This document shows positions 46,216-55,629 of a DNA stretch of 64,000 nucleotides, piece after piece. Position numbers and translations under genes: made by a program. Source of the stretch: Planctomycetota bacterium (GTDB lineage: Bacteria > Planctomycetota > Phycisphaerae > Phycisphaerales > UBA1924); contig RFGH01000112.1 of the NCBI GenBank assembly GCA_003696675.1, positions 1-64,000 of the forward strand, written 5' to 3'. The notes below the pieces were generated by a model that had not been told where the DNA came from, made no database searches, and saw nothing but the letters and a program-made list of their open reading frames with translations. The number at the start of each line of letters is the position of its first letter. Positions within the stretch are counted from its first letter, which is position 1.

Positions 46216-47184
46216 GTGCCGATGATCGAGACGATCAATCTGACCAAGCGTTACAACGACCTCGTCGCGTTGAACGCGTTGAACCTGACGATCAACGAGG
46301 GCGATTGCTTCGGCTTCATCGGGCCCAACGGCGCTGGGAAGACCACCACCATCAAGATTCTCGCCACGCTGCTCAAACCGTCCTCGGGGCAGGCCCAGAT
46401 CGCCGGGCTGACCGTGGGCTATCAGAACCGCCAGATCCGCCCGCTGATCGGCTATGTGCCGGACTTCATGGGTGCATACCAAGATATGGTGGTGCACGAG
46501 TACCTCGAGTTCTTCGCGGCCGCGTACAACATCAACGGGGCACAGCGCAAGAAGGTGGTGGGGGATGTCCTCGAACTGACGGACCTGACCTACAAGCAGA
46601 CGGCCGAGGTGTCGAGCCTGTCGCGTGGCATGCAGCAGCGATTGTCGATCGCCCGCGTACTCCTGCACGACCCCAAGGTGCTGCTGATGGACGAGCCGGC
46701 GTCGGGCCTGGACCCCCGCGCCCGCATCGAGATCCGCGAGCTGCTCAAAGAACTCAAGCGGATGGGCAAGACCATCCTGATCTCAAGCCACATCCTGCAC
46801 GAGCTGGCCGAGCTGTGCAACACGGTGGGCATCATCGAGAGAGGTCAGCTCCTCTTCTCGGGGTCCGTGTCGGAGATCCTCAAACGGGCCAAGGTCGGAC
46901 ATGTGCTGCATGTCGGCGTGGCCGAGCGGATAGAGGAGGCGGCCAAAGTGCTCGCCCAGATGCCCGGCGTGACCAAAACGGCGATCGTGATGGGCGACGG
47001 TACGGCATCGGGCGGGGGGGCCGAGCAGTTGATCCACATAACTTACGACGACCGCATGGGCGGGATCTACACGGACATCCCCAATGTGCTGGTCAACAAC
47101 GGCTATCGCCTGACGCACTTCCAGGAAGAGCCAGTAAACCTGGAGACTGCGTTTATGCGCTTGACGAAGGGGCTGGTGCAGTAG
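46216..47184 (+). CDS. ABC transporter ATP-binding protein
   Basis: 322 residues. Walker A G-P-N-G-A-G-K-T-T near residue 36, Q-loop, signature L-S-R-G-M-Q-Q-R near 137 (S in L-S-x-G-x-x-Q) and Walker B V-L-L-M-D-E-P-A-S-G-L-D near 157, then the H-loop S-S-H-I-L-H. The CcmA/DrrA-type layout with a C-terminal extension of about 90 residues is typical of exporters. No membrane permease follows; the partner may be the upstream 806-residue protein or lie elsewhere. Confidence 0.93.
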   Translation: MPMIETINLTKRYNDLVALNALNLTINEGDCFGFIGPNGAGKTTTIKILATLLKPSSGQAQIAGLTVGYQNRQIRPLIGYVPDFMGAYQDMVVHEYLEFFAAAYNINGAQRKKVVGDVLELTDLTYKQTAEVSSLSRGMQQRLSIARVLLHDPKVLLMDEPASGLDPRARIEIRELLKELKRMGKTILISSHILHELAELCNTVGIIERGQLLFSGSVSEILKRAKVGHVLHVGVAERIEEAAKVLAQMPGVTKTAIVMGDGTASGGGAEQLIHITYDDRMGGIYTDIPNVLVNNGYRLTHFQEEPVNLETAFMRLTKGLVQ

Positions 47185-47279
47185 CCGGAGCAAGGTATTT
47201 GTGGGGGATTAGGCTGCGACCGACCCGGACAGGCTCCGGTATCATCCGTGGCTCCATCATAATCAAAGAGGAATTTCTG

Positions 47280-49457
47280 ATGCACCGAGCGACTTCTATT
47301 GTTCTCCTCACCTTGGCCACCCGGGTCCTGGCCGCTCCGCCCGCAACCGAGTCCCGGCCTGTGACAGAGACCATCCACGGCGTCGAGCTGACCGACCCCT
47401 ACCGCTGGCTGGAGGGCGACAACAGCGACCCTCAGAACATGGGGCGGCTCACCCCCGAAGTTGCTTCGTGGACCGATGCCCAGAACGCCTACACCCGCTC
47501 GGTGCTGGACTCCCTCCCCGGGCGAAAAGCGCTGGAGGAGCGGATCGCAGAGCTGATGGAGGTGCCCTCGATCGGCACGCCGACGGTCTACGGCAACCGG
47601 TATTTCTACGCCAAGCGGGAGGGGACTCAAAACCAGGCGGTCTACTTCGTTCGTGACGGCATCGATGGCCAGGACCGCGTCCTGCTCGACCCCAACCAGA
47701 TCGATCCCAGTGGTCTGACCACCATCGCATGGACCCAGCCGAACCATGACGGATCGATGATAGCGTTCGGCATGTATCGGTCCGGCGACGAGAACTCGAC
47801 GCTCTACCTGATGGATGTGACGACAGGCAAGTGGCTCGCGGAGGAAATCCCGGGCAAGGTCAGCTTCTCCCAATGGGATCCGGACGGCAGGGGTTTCTTC
47901 TACGAGCGGTTGGAGGATCTGGACAACGCTTATTCCTCCGCGTTCAAGCATCACACCATCGGCACCCATCACTCGCAGGATCTGACGCTCTTCCGCCAGC
48001 AGGACATCGAGTTCTTCTACAAGGACGCGGGCTACTCGGCGGAGCAACTCTCGCAGCTGAAAACCACCTGGGGCCCCTTCGGGATGCCCAGCAAGGACGG
48101 TCGGTGGTTGGCGGTGGGATACTGGACAGGCACGGCGGGCGTTGATCTGTGGATCGCCGATCTGGACAAGTGGCGCCGCACGGGGTCGCTTGAGCTGGTC
48201 GAGATGGTCCGGGGTCAGAACGGACGCGTCGGCGGGGCGCATTTCGACGGAGACCGACTGTATTTACAGACCTCGATCGGCGCTCCCAACGGACGCGTCG
48301 TGAGGATCGACTGCCACAACCCTTCGATCGAACGGTGGCAGGATGTCATCCCGGAGGACAGCAAGCTGGTGCTGCAGGGCACCTCGTTCGCACGCGGCAT
48401 CATCGCGGCTGATTATCTCGACCAGGCCAAGACCCGCATCGCTCTGTTCGATTACAGCGGCAAGTCGCTCGGCGACCTGAAGCTCCCCGGCATCGGTTCG
48501 GGTGGGCTGTCGACCTCGGACGATCGGACCGAGGCTTTCCTCGCGTTCTCCAGCTACAACATGCCGCGATCGATCTACCGGGTTGATCTGGCCACCGGCG
48601 AGTCAAGTCTGTGGGCCCGCCCGGATGTGCCCGTCGATCCATCGATGATCGAGGTCAAGCAGGTCTGGTATCCCTCCAAGGACGGCACGCAGATCTCGAT
48701 GTTCCTCGTTCACAAGAAGGGGATCAAGCTCGACGGCAACAATCCGACGATCCTCTACGGCTACGGCGGGTTCGATATCTCGATGACCCCGAGCTTCTCC
48801 TCGACCATGTTCCCTTGGTACGAGAACGGCGGCGTCTACGCGGTCGCCAACCTTCGGGGCGGCGGCGAGTACGGCGCCGCATGGCACGAGGCGGGCATGC
48901 TCGAGAACAAGCAGAATGTGTTCGACGACTGCATCGCGGCCGCCGAGTGGCTGATCCAGCAGGGTTATACGAATCCCAGCAGGCTCGGCGTGGCGGGCGG
49001 CTCCAACGGCGGCCTGTTGGCCGGGGCCATGGTCACCCAGCGTCCCGACCTGTTCTCGGCCGTCATCTCGGCGGTGCCGCTGCTGGACATGCTGCGCTAT
49101 CAGAACTTCCTGATGGCGCGCTACTGGGTGCCCGAGTACGGGACGGCCGAGGACCCTCAGCAGTTCAAGTACATCCGAGCCTATTCGCCCTACCACAATA
49201 TCAAGCCCGGGACGAAGTACCCCGCGGTGCTGTTCACCGCCGGCGAGAACGACACGCGGGTGCACCCGCTGCACGCCCGAAAGATGGCCGCCGCGATGCA
49301 GGCGGCGACCGCCTCGGACCCCGCCAAGGAGCCGATTTTGCTCTGGGTCGATCGAGACGCTGGTCACGGGCAGGGCAAGCCCCGCCACCTGCAGATCCGT
49401 GACATCGCGGACCAGCGTATCTTCATGATGTGGCAGCTCGGCATGCTCCGCGAGTGA
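47280..49457 (+). CDS. Prolyl oligopeptidase (S9A), exported
   Basis: 725 residues from ATG 47280 (AGAGG upstream). Short signal peptide ending V-L-A-A. The N-terminal part (about 25-420) is the seven-bladed propeller that gates the active site, starting with D-P-Y-R-W-L-E-G. The alpha/beta-hydrolase domain holds the nucleophile in G-G-S-N-G-G near residue 580, Asp in G-E-N-D-T-R-V near 660 and His in D-A-G-H-G near 705. These enzymes cut after proline in short peptides; export suggests external peptide use, fitting other proteases and peptide uptake genes in the window. Ends in a terminator. Confidence 0.94.
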   Translation: MHRATSIVLLTLATRVLAAPPATESRPVTETIHGVELTDPYRWLEGDNSDPQNMGRLTPEVASWTDAQNAYTRSVLDSLPGRKALEERIAELMEVPSIGTPTVYGNRYFYAKREGTQNQAVYFVRDGIDGQDRVLLDPNQIDPSGLTTIAWTQPNHDGSMIAFGMYRSGDENSTLYLMDVTTGKWLAEEIPGKVSFSQWDPDGRGFFYERLEDLDNAYSSAFKHHTIGTHHSQDLTLFRQQDIEFFYKDAGYSAEQLSQLKTTWGPFGMPSKDGRWLAVGYWTGTAGVDLWIADLDKWRRTGSLELVEMVRGQNGRVGGAHFDGDRLYLQTSIGAPNGRVVRIDCHNPSIERWQDVIPEDSKLVLQGTSFARGIIAADYLDQAKTRIALFDYSGKSLGDLKLPGIGSGGLSTSDDRTEAFLAFSSYNMPRSIYRVDLATGESSLWARPDVPVDPSMIEVKQVWYPSKDGTQISMFLVHKKGIKLDGNNPTILYGYGGFDISMTPSFSSTMFPWYENGGVYAVANLRGGGEYGAAWHEAGMLENKQNVFDDCIAAAEWLIQQGYTNPSRLGVAGGSNGGLLAGAMVTQRPDLFSAVISAVPLLDMLRYQNFLMARYWVPEYGTAEDPQQFKYIRAYSPYHNIKPGTKYPAVLFTAGENDTRVHPLHARKMAAAMQAATASDPAKEPILLWVDRDAGHGQGKPRHLQIRDIADQRIFMMWQLGMLRE

Positions 49458-49486
49458 TTCGCGTGTTCATGCAGATCGACATGGGC

Positions 49487-49515
49487 CACGGGGCGTCATC
49501 GGCGCCCCGTGTTTT
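49487..49515 (+). terminator. Rho-independent terminator of the prolyl oligopeptidase gene
   Basis: A 9-bp stem CACGGGGCG/CGCCCCGTG with a 7-nt loop is followed by TTTT. It lies 30 bp after the stop codon. Confidence 0.92.
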
Positions 49516-49544
49516 CCATCATCCGCTCCTGCACGGAGAACGCA

Positions 49545-51014
49545 TCAGGGACACCCCTGGTTGTACAGGTTGATGTATTCCATGATGTCAAATATGTTGA
49601 AGATATCGTTGTCCACCAGGTCCGCGAGCTGGCTCTGCTGGTTGTAGAGACCCACAAACGCCATGACATCGAAGACATTGACGACACCGTACGGGGCCGC
49701 GAGGTCCGCGGGACAGGCGATCTCCCAGCGATCGAACAGCTCGATCACACCGTCACCGTTGAGATCGCGGAGGTCGAACGAAGGCCCGAAGTTAGGGATA
49801 GCGACGCGCCCGTTCACAACCCCGTCGTCGTCCGACCACCCGCCATCGTCCGACTCGATCGCGTTGGTGATAACCAGCGAATCGAGCTCGGTGACGAGGT
49901 CGTCATCGTTCAGATCGCCGTAGGTTTCGTAGAATCCCGTGTCCGTCCAGGCGAAGAGGGCTCCGGGCTGCGGGGTGATGTACGCGGTGCCGATGAGTGC
50001 GTTGACTCCCCACTCGCGGGGCCGCTGGTAATCGTCTAGTTTGCGGCCCTGCCAGTCGTCGGTGATTTCGCTGAGTTGGCCGGTCGCAAAGTCCGCACCG
50101 CTGATGAGATCATCAAGCGCCTCGAAGATAGAAGTCTGGTTCAGCAGGCTCAGGTCCAGCGGCTGGGCGGCCTGGCCGGTGAGTAATCCGGCGCCGACAT
50201 TGGTGATGGCTTCCACGAGCGTGATGGTGGTCACATCGGAGCCGATGTCGTGTACAAAGCGCAGTTCGACCATCGGGTCCCACAGCCCGAAGTCGGATCC
50301 ACCGAACAGCGCGCTCGCGGGCTCGAACGCCTGGAAACGCTCGAAGAAGCGTCCGCGGACGATCCAGGTCTCCCCCGCCTCGAAGATCCCGTCTTGGTCG
50401 CCGCCCTCGCTGACTACGGTCGGTGCGAAGCAGCCGCACAGCGCGAGCGTGAATTCGCCGCCGGTCCGTTCAAACTGGGGGAGCGTGGAGAAGTTCGAGT
50501 CAAAGTCTTCGGCCGAACGCACCATCCGCTCCGAGATCGATCCCTGCGGGCTGAGCCCGAACCGGCCGATGTTGGCGAGGTAACGATTCGCGGCCAGCGG
50601 CATGAACTCACCGCCCGAGTTCTTCCGATCATCGATATCGAGCTCGATAAATCCGAACAGCGGACGATCGCCGAAGCGGTGGGGGTCATACGGGTAGCCG
50701 CCCAGCCCGAGCGGGCCGGGCGGGCAGACCACGCCCGCCACCTCGATGTCCATACGGAACAGATCCGCGCGTCCGGTGAACTCACTGCCGGTGTAACGGT
50801 CCGATGCCGCGTTCGGTGCGGTCCATCCTTGCAGACGGACGCTCAGCAGGTCGATCGGCGTGAAGCCAGAGCCGAGCGGGCCGTCGGCGCCGGGATCGGT
50901 CCGACGGAGTTTGGCGTCGCCCGCGAGATCGATCCACAGACCGGTGCCGACCGAGCCGGACGCATTCGCCCCGAGCAATGCGAGCGTGCAAAGCGAAAGC
51001 GCGGTACGGTTCAT
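49545..51014 (-). CDS. Secreted protein with GCP-ending dockerin-like C-terminus
   Basis: 489 residues; signal peptide about 1-20 (A-N-A-S-G-S). The main body (20-370) is not recognised. Residues about 370-425 contain calcium-loop-like stretches (D-L-N-D-D-D-L-V-T, D-L-N-G-D-G-V-I-E). The tail starts with C-P-A-D-L and has two F-D-x-M/F-D-I-M helices, Y-N-Q, ending Y-N-Q-G-C-P. This is the same design as the FG-GAP protein tail in this window. The ATG overlaps the response-regulator stop by 4 bp (ATGA), so the two are probably translationally coupled. Confidence 0.8.
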   Translation of the reverse strand: MNRTALSLCTLALLGANASGSVGTGLWIDLAGDAKLRRTDPGADGPLGSGFTPIDLLSVRLQGWTAPNAASDRYTGSEFTGRADLFRMDIEVAGVVCPPGPLGLGGYPYDPHRFGDRPLFGFIELDIDDRKNSGGEFMPLAANRYLANIGRFGLSPQGSISERMVRSAEDFDSNFSTLPQFERTGGEFTLALCGCFAPTVVSEGGDQDGIFEAGETWIVRGRFFERFQAFEPASALFGGSDFGLWDPMVELRFVHDIGSDVTTITLVEAITNVGAGLLTGQAAQPLDLSLLNQTSIFEALDDLISGADFATGQLSEITDDWQGRKLDDYQRPREWGVNALIGTAYITPQPGALFAWTDTGFYETYGDLNDDDLVTELDSLVITNAIESDDGGWSDDDGVVNGRVAIPNFGPSFDLRDLNGDGVIELFDRWEIACPADLAAPYGVVNVFDVMAFVGLYNQQSQLADLVDNDIFNIFDIMEYINLYNQGCP

Positions 51015-52465
51015 CGGTGAGCGATCTCCTGCACGAGGTCGCTAAGGTTGTAACGGTCGATGCGGTAGCGGAAACTCGAGCGCTGCATCCCGATGAGCCG
51101 GGCGGCTTTGGATACATTGCCGCGTGTGTACTCGAGCGCCTGCACCATCAACTCGCGTTCGACTTCCTCGGCAGTGTGGATACCGTCCTGGAAATCGAAT
51201 CGAAGTTGTCCCGGGGATTCCGTCGTCGTGTCCCTGGCAAGCGGACGCGCCTTGGCCGTCGAGAGTCCGAGATCGGACGCCGAGATCAGGTTGCTGTCGG
51301 AGAGCATCGCGGCGCGTTGCACGGCGTTGAACAACTCGCGGACATTGCCGCTCCAGCGGTGCGAGCGAACGGCCAGCTCCGCTTCCCGGGTCATCTGGGC
51401 CGGCTCGCGGCCGTACTCGGCACACATACGGTTGAGCATCGAGCGGGCGAGCAACAGTGCATCCTCCCCTCTTTCGCGGAGCGGCGGAATGGTCACCGTG
51501 AACGCGTTGAGCCTGAATAGCAGATCCTCGCGGAACCCACCATCCTTGACCCGCCGGTCGAGGTCCTGGTTTGTTGCGGCCACCACACGCACCCGGACCG
51601 ATCGTTCCCTGGTCGCACCCACGCGTCGGATCCGACCGTGCTCGAGGACGGTCAGCAGTTTGGCCTGCAGCTCCAGCGGGAGATCTCCGATCTCATCCAG
51701 GAAGATCGTGCCGCCATCCGCCATTTCAAAGAGCCCCTCCCTGGCGTCCTTCGCATCAGTGAAGGCGCCGCGTTCGTGCCCGAAGAGTTCACCCTCGATC
51801 AGGGTCGCGGGAAGGGCCGAGCAGTTGACATGAACGAACGGTCCGTCGGGTTCGGGCGAGCAATCGTGGATGTGTCTGGATATGACACCCTTGCCGGCCC
51901 CGGTCTCGCCGAGGATCAGTATGGTCGGCAGTGCACCACCAGAAGAGCTTCCCAGATCGGTCGCACGATTCACGACCGGCATGGACGCCAGACGCTCGGC
52001 GAGGTTGAGCGTCTTGAGCCAGGCATCGCTCTCGCCCAAGGGGCGTTCGATCTGTCGCTTGACCTCTTCCAAGCGTTTGTAAAGACGCAGCCGGCGGCTC
52101 TGTTCCCGCTGGTCCAGCAGTCTTTCGACGATGAGTTTGAGTTCCTCCAGGCGCACCGGCTTCTGGAGGTAATCGTCGGCCCCCATCTTCATCGCCCGCA
52201 CAGCGTCGTCCACGGTCGCGAACGCGGTCATCACCACAACCCCGCCACCGAACCCCTCGGCACGGATATGCTCGATGAAGTCGATGCCCGAGCCGGAGCC
52301 GAGATGGACATCCGTCAGGACAAGATCGAACGCGTGGGCCGCGAATCGCTCCCTGGCGGCTTCAAGGCTCTCGGCATCGTCGACCGCGTGACCGTCCTTC
52401 TTTAGGGCCCGGGCGACGGTGAACCGCAGCGTGTCGTCGTCTTCGATGAGGAGAATGCTGGCCAC
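51011..52465 (-). CDS. Sigma-54-dependent response regulator (NtrC family)
   Basis: 484 residues from GTG 52465, chosen because GAGG lies 8 bases upstream and the receiver domain starts there; ATG 52513 (overlapping the kinase stop by 8 bp) is an alternative. Receiver domain: I-E-D-D-D near residue 7, D-L-V-L-T-D-V near 50 (phosphorylated Asp), K near 102. AAA+ domain: Walker A G-E-T-G-A-G-K-G near 170, sigma-54 loop reading G-A-F-T-D-A rather than G-A-F-T-G-A, and F-L-D-E-I-G-D. C-terminal Fis-type helix-turn-helix (A-A-R-L-I-G-M-Q-R-S-S-F). It activates sigma-54 promoters after phosphorylation by the kinase encoded upstream. Confidence 0.93.
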   Translation of the reverse strand: MASILLIEDDDTLRFTVARALKKDGHAVDDAESLEAARERFAAHAFDLVLTDVHLGSGSGIDFIEHIRAEGFGGGVVVMTAFATVDDAVRAMKMGADDYLQKPVRLEELKLIVERLLDQREQSRRLRLYKRLEEVKRQIERPLGESDAWLKTLNLAERLASMPVVNRATDLGSSSGGALPTILILGETGAGKGVISRHIHDCSPEPDGPFVHVNCSALPATLIEGELFGHERGAFTDAKDAREGLFEMADGGTIFLDEIGDLPLELQAKLLTVLEHGRIRRVGATRERSVRVRVVAATNQDLDRRVKDGGFREDLLFRLNAFTVTIPPLRERGEDALLLARSMLNRMCAEYGREPAQMTREAELAVRSHRWSGNVRELFNAVQRAAMLSDSNLISASDLGLSTAKARPLARDTTTESPGQLRFDFQDGIHTAEEVERELMVQALEYTRGNVSKAARLIGMQRSSFRYRIDRYNLSDLVQEIAHR

Positions 52466-52505
52466 AGGTTTCGCCTCTGCCGGCCAGATCTGGCCGCTTT
52501 CTTCG

Positions 52506-53954
52506 CTACCCATCCCCGACGCCGAGTGGCAAACGGAGCTCAAACGCGGTTCCAACCCCCCTTTGGGGGTCCACGGGCGATCGCACAACGATCGAACCTC
52601 CGTGCTGGTCCGCGACACGCTTCACCAGTGCAAGCCCGATGCCAGTCCCGCCAGACCTTGTTGTGAAGTATGGTCTGAAGATCGAGACCTGCAAGTCAGC
52701 CGGAATCCCTGGCCCCGAATCGATCACCCTGACAGACCAATAACCGTCTCCCACCCCCCCTTCAACCACCACTTCCGAGCCCTTGGGTGCATATTCGAGG
52801 GCGTTGCTGACCAGTGCGGTCAGGGCGTGCTCCAGATGGCTGGAATCGCCGACGACTCGCACCGGCAGAGCGTCAAGCGACCCGTGGATCGACAATCCCC
52901 GCCCCCGGGCGGCGTCGGCGTGGGCATCGATGACCGACCGGACCAGATCGGCGGGGCAGAACGGACGCGGGTCCAGTTGCAGCGGGCTCGAGGCCCTGAG
53001 CATCTCGGTCAGCCAGCCCTCAAAGCGATCGACCGATGACATGATCCGGTCTTGCACCTCGATGAGATCCGAGTCGGCGTCGAGTTCCGACTTCGTGATC
53101 TCGGCGAGATTCCGGATCCCGGCCAGCGGTGTCCGCAGGTTGTGGACGATGCGGCGCGCCATCTCGCCCATTGCGGCCAGCCGTTCGCGTTCCACCCGTT
53201 CGTCCTGCATCTGCTTGATCAGACCGGCCATCTCGTTGAACTCATCGCCGAGGCGTCCGAGTTCGTCACGGGTTCCGATGGAGATCCGGTGCTCAAACTC
53301 GCCGCGTCCGAGCCGCTCAGCGCCGGCACGCAGCGTCTCGACGGGCACGAGCACCCATCGCCGGACAAGCATCGATATCAACACCGCGATCGCGACCGCC
53401 CCGATGATCGAGATCACCAGAATCAGCATCACAAGTGTGCGCAGTCGGTGCCCGTGATCGACCGCGAGCTCCGCGTCCGCGAGGATGCGTCCCTCGATCC
53501 TCTCGATCAGTTCGTGGCGGATGTCGATCAGCTCGACCAGGGACGCCGTGTTGCTCGTTGCGCCTTCGTCGAACCATGCTTCGCCCAGTCGCCCGATCTC
53601 GTCGCTGCGATCGCGCAGGTTGCGGGCGTTCGATATGCCGGAGCGGACATTCGCTGTTGGGAGTCGTTCCAGACGGTCGAGTTCATTGCTGATCTTGGCC
53701 TGCAGGGCCGCAAAGTCGGCCCGGTTGGGCGCAACCGTCGGGTCCGTCAGCCGTCCGGAACCAAGAATCGCGGCCTGCCGCTCCCCGGCCCGCTTGATCT
53801 CGTGCAGCCCGGTCATGACCGACTGGATGCTCTCCAACGGCCAGCTCAGTTCGCGACGGAGAAAAAGCAAGCCCCAGACCGATGCGCCGACATTGACAAC
53901 CAGCACACCCGCCAGCAGCACGAGCACCAAGGCAAACTTGGTTCGCAACGCCAT
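52506..53954 (-). CDS. Membrane sensor histidine kinase with HAMP domain
   Basis: 482 residues. TM1 at about 5-27 and TM2 at about 170-195 enclose a helical periplasmic sensor of about 140 residues. HAMP follows (R-W-V-L-V-P-V-E-T-L). H-box M-A-R-R-I-V-H-N-L-R-T-P-L near residue 270 carries the phospho-accepting His; N-box A-L-V-S-N-A-L-E-Y-A-P, G-box D-S-G-P-G-I-P and G-T-G-I-G-L-A-L-V show a full ATP-binding domain. Six bases separate it from the pseudopilin gene before it. The signal is unknown. Confidence 0.94.
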   Translation of the reverse strand: MALRTKFALVLVLLAGVLVVNVGASVWGLLFLRRELSWPLESIQSVMTGLHEIKRAGERQAAILGSGRLTDPTVAPNRADFAALQAKISNELDRLERLPTANVRSGISNARNLRDRSDEIGRLGEAWFDEGATSNTASLVELIDIRHELIERIEGRILADAELAVDHGHRLRTLVMLILVISIIGAVAIAVLISMLVRRWVLVPVETLRAGAERLGRGEFEHRISIGTRDELGRLGDEFNEMAGLIKQMQDERVERERLAAMGEMARRIVHNLRTPLAGIRNLAEITKSELDADSDLIEVQDRIMSSVDRFEGWLTEMLRASSPLQLDPRPFCPADLVRSVIDAHADAARGRGLSIHGSLDALPVRVVGDSSHLEHALTALVSNALEYAPKGSEVVVEGGVGDGYWSVRVIDSGPGIPADLQVSIFRPYFTTRSGGTGIGLALVKRVADQHGGSIVVRSPVDPQRGVGTAFELRLPLGVGDG

Positions 53955-53960
53955 CGGCGA

Positions 53961-54722
53961 TCAGGGTACCGGCTGGTAGTCCCAACGCCACCCTGCTTCT
54001 TCGAGCGGACGAGCGGTGGATGCGACATGGCCGTCGATGAACGCCACATTCAGCCGCCCGCCATGGCGGAGGGCGGGGAACCAGTAACGGTCCCCAGCGA
54101 ATGGGCCTTGCGAGTCGAGCGAGGGGCCTGCATACAGGGGCGAGACGCCGGTCTCGAACGCGCGGACTCCATCGACATCGAAGAGCAGGGGAACCTGTCC
54201 GTTGACCAGCAGCATCGGCCGCAGCCTGACTGCTACGGCCCGGGGGCGCCCGCGCGAGTCGATGATCTCGGCCCGATCGAGCCGGATGTTGAAGCCGTAC
54301 GAAACGCTCTGCGGCGGGCCGATGGCACCGTTGCTGCAGGCGAGGTTCCGCCTGAGGGTCAGCGGTTCGCGGACGCTCGGACAACGCATCGGGTCGTTCC
54401 CGGCAGCGTCGGGCAGATGGACTTCGGTATCGTCCCCCCATCGCCAGAACTCGTCGACGCCGTACTGGCTTTCCTGAAAAGTCTCGAGCCTGAAGTCCGA
54501 CCGTCCATGGTCATCGCCGCGGTCGCCGTGCAGCGATTCGTCGGCGAACATCTGGAAATCGAACGCCACAGACCGCATGGACATCTGGCAGCGGAATCCA
54601 CGCGCGGTCGCGATTGCGCCGCCGATGGCGGGGGCCAAAATACCCAAAAGCGCAGCGACGATGCTCACCACAATGAGCATCTCAACCAGCGTAAAGCCTT
54701 GCTTTGATCGGTTCCGGGCCAC
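53961..54722 (-). CDS. Prepilin-type N-terminal cleavage/methylation protein (pseudopilin-like)
   Basis: 253 residues from GTG 54722, preceded by GGGAG. Leader M-A-R-N-R-S-K-Q-G then F-T-L-V-E-M-L-I-V-V-S-I-V-A-A-L-L-G-I-L-A-P-A, with Gly before cleavage. Near the C-terminus is a canonical R-H-G-G-R-L-N-V-A-F-I-D-G-H-V block, the best example in this window. First gene of the pseudopilin - kinase - regulator - dockerin-protein operon. A secretion or surface-sensing role is inferred; the pseudopilin could serve the type II system at 13-21 kb. Confidence 0.88.
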   Translation of the reverse strand: MARNRSKQGFTLVEMLIVVSIVAALLGILAPAIGGAIATARGFRCQMSMRSVAFDFQMFADESLHGDRGDDHGRSDFRLETFQESQYGVDEFWRWGDDTEVHLPDAAGNDPMRCPSVREPLTLRRNLACSNGAIGPPQSVSYGFNIRLDRAEIIDSRGRPRAVAVRLRPMLLVNGQVPLLFDVDGVRAFETGVSPLYAGPSLDSQGPFAGDRYWFPALRHGGRLNVAFIDGHVASTARPLEEAGWRWDYQPVP

Positions 54723-54939
54723 GAGACTCCCTGAATATGGGTGAAACTCAATCGTACTTGGTTTGCGGACGCCTCGCGAGTCCCGCAAGCGTGACAATGA
54801 AGGAAATTTCCTCGGTGGCCAAGTCTGGCCATCGGCGCCGGACAGGGCTGGCCACCGAGACGCCGGAGGGCCGCGAAGGAGAGATCAGGCCGCCAGGAAA
54901 CCCTGCCCGGTCGCGGGGTTCGTATGCTCAGGTTTGGCG

Positions 54940-55410
54940 ATGAAGAAGCGAGATCTGTCCAATCTGGGCCTGCCTCCAGAGGCCGTGCAGGCCGCGATCG
55001 CGGTCTGTGCCGAATAGCGACCCGGGCGTGACGCCGCTCGGGCCGCGATCTCCAAGCTTGTCCTGGACCCGGAAGCCATGACCGGGGACCCGGTCTGGGG
55101 ACCGGTGGCGCGTGCGATGATCACGGCTCCTCCGCCGGCGCTGCGGGCGGTGCCCGCGCCCCTGAAGATCTGGGGCCGACCCGGTGAGGACATCGAGCAG
55201 ACTTCGGTGGACCAGGCCCTCAAGGCGTGCGAGCTGCCGATCAGCGTGGTGGGGGCGCTCATGCCCGGCGCCCATTTGGGCTATTGGCTGCCGATCGATG
55301 GGGCGAAGTCGCCGCTCGATACAGTGGTCGTTGTCGGTACGGTCGGTCCGCGGCCAAACGCTGGCGTCCTCACGGTGCGAGCAACTGGTATTCATCGGAC
55401 GGGGGACTGA
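54940..55410 (+). pseudogene. Remnant of an rtcB-type RNA ligase gene
   Basis: From ATG 54940 the frame reads 25 codons, hits TAG at 55015-55017, then continues in the same frame to TGA 55408-55410. The part after the stop contains W-G-P-V-A-R-A-M-I, L-K-I-W-G-R-P-G-E-D-I-E, and M-P-G-A-H-L-G-Y-W-L-P-I-D-G, closely matching the N-terminal region of RtcB, where the last block is normally P-D-x-H-x-G-Y-G-x-P-I-G-G. The metal-binding Asp is lost, and the gene ends after about 155 codons whereas RtcB has 400-500. Therefore broken and non-functional. The intact version may exist elsewhere. Confidence 0.65.
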
Positions 55411-55629
55411 GAGCGGGGCGGTTGATCAATCATCAGCATCATGCGAGCAGATGCGGGTATGACTGCCGCTCTTGACCAACGAATCACCCCTTGGAGTGCA
55501 TGGCCGATGTAGCGGTGGTCAAGGCTCGGCCGCTGGCCGACGGCCTGTGGTATCAAATATGAGGGCAGCATATTCGCATCCTCGTCCCGACTCTGCGCAG
55601 CCCATCTGATAATGCTCCATCCCGCCATG

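Noticed and set aside
46305-47279. N-terminal extension of the prolyl oligopeptidase frame across the ABC ATPase
   Set aside because: The extension is out of frame with the convincing ATPase; a signal peptide and RBS mark ATG 47280.
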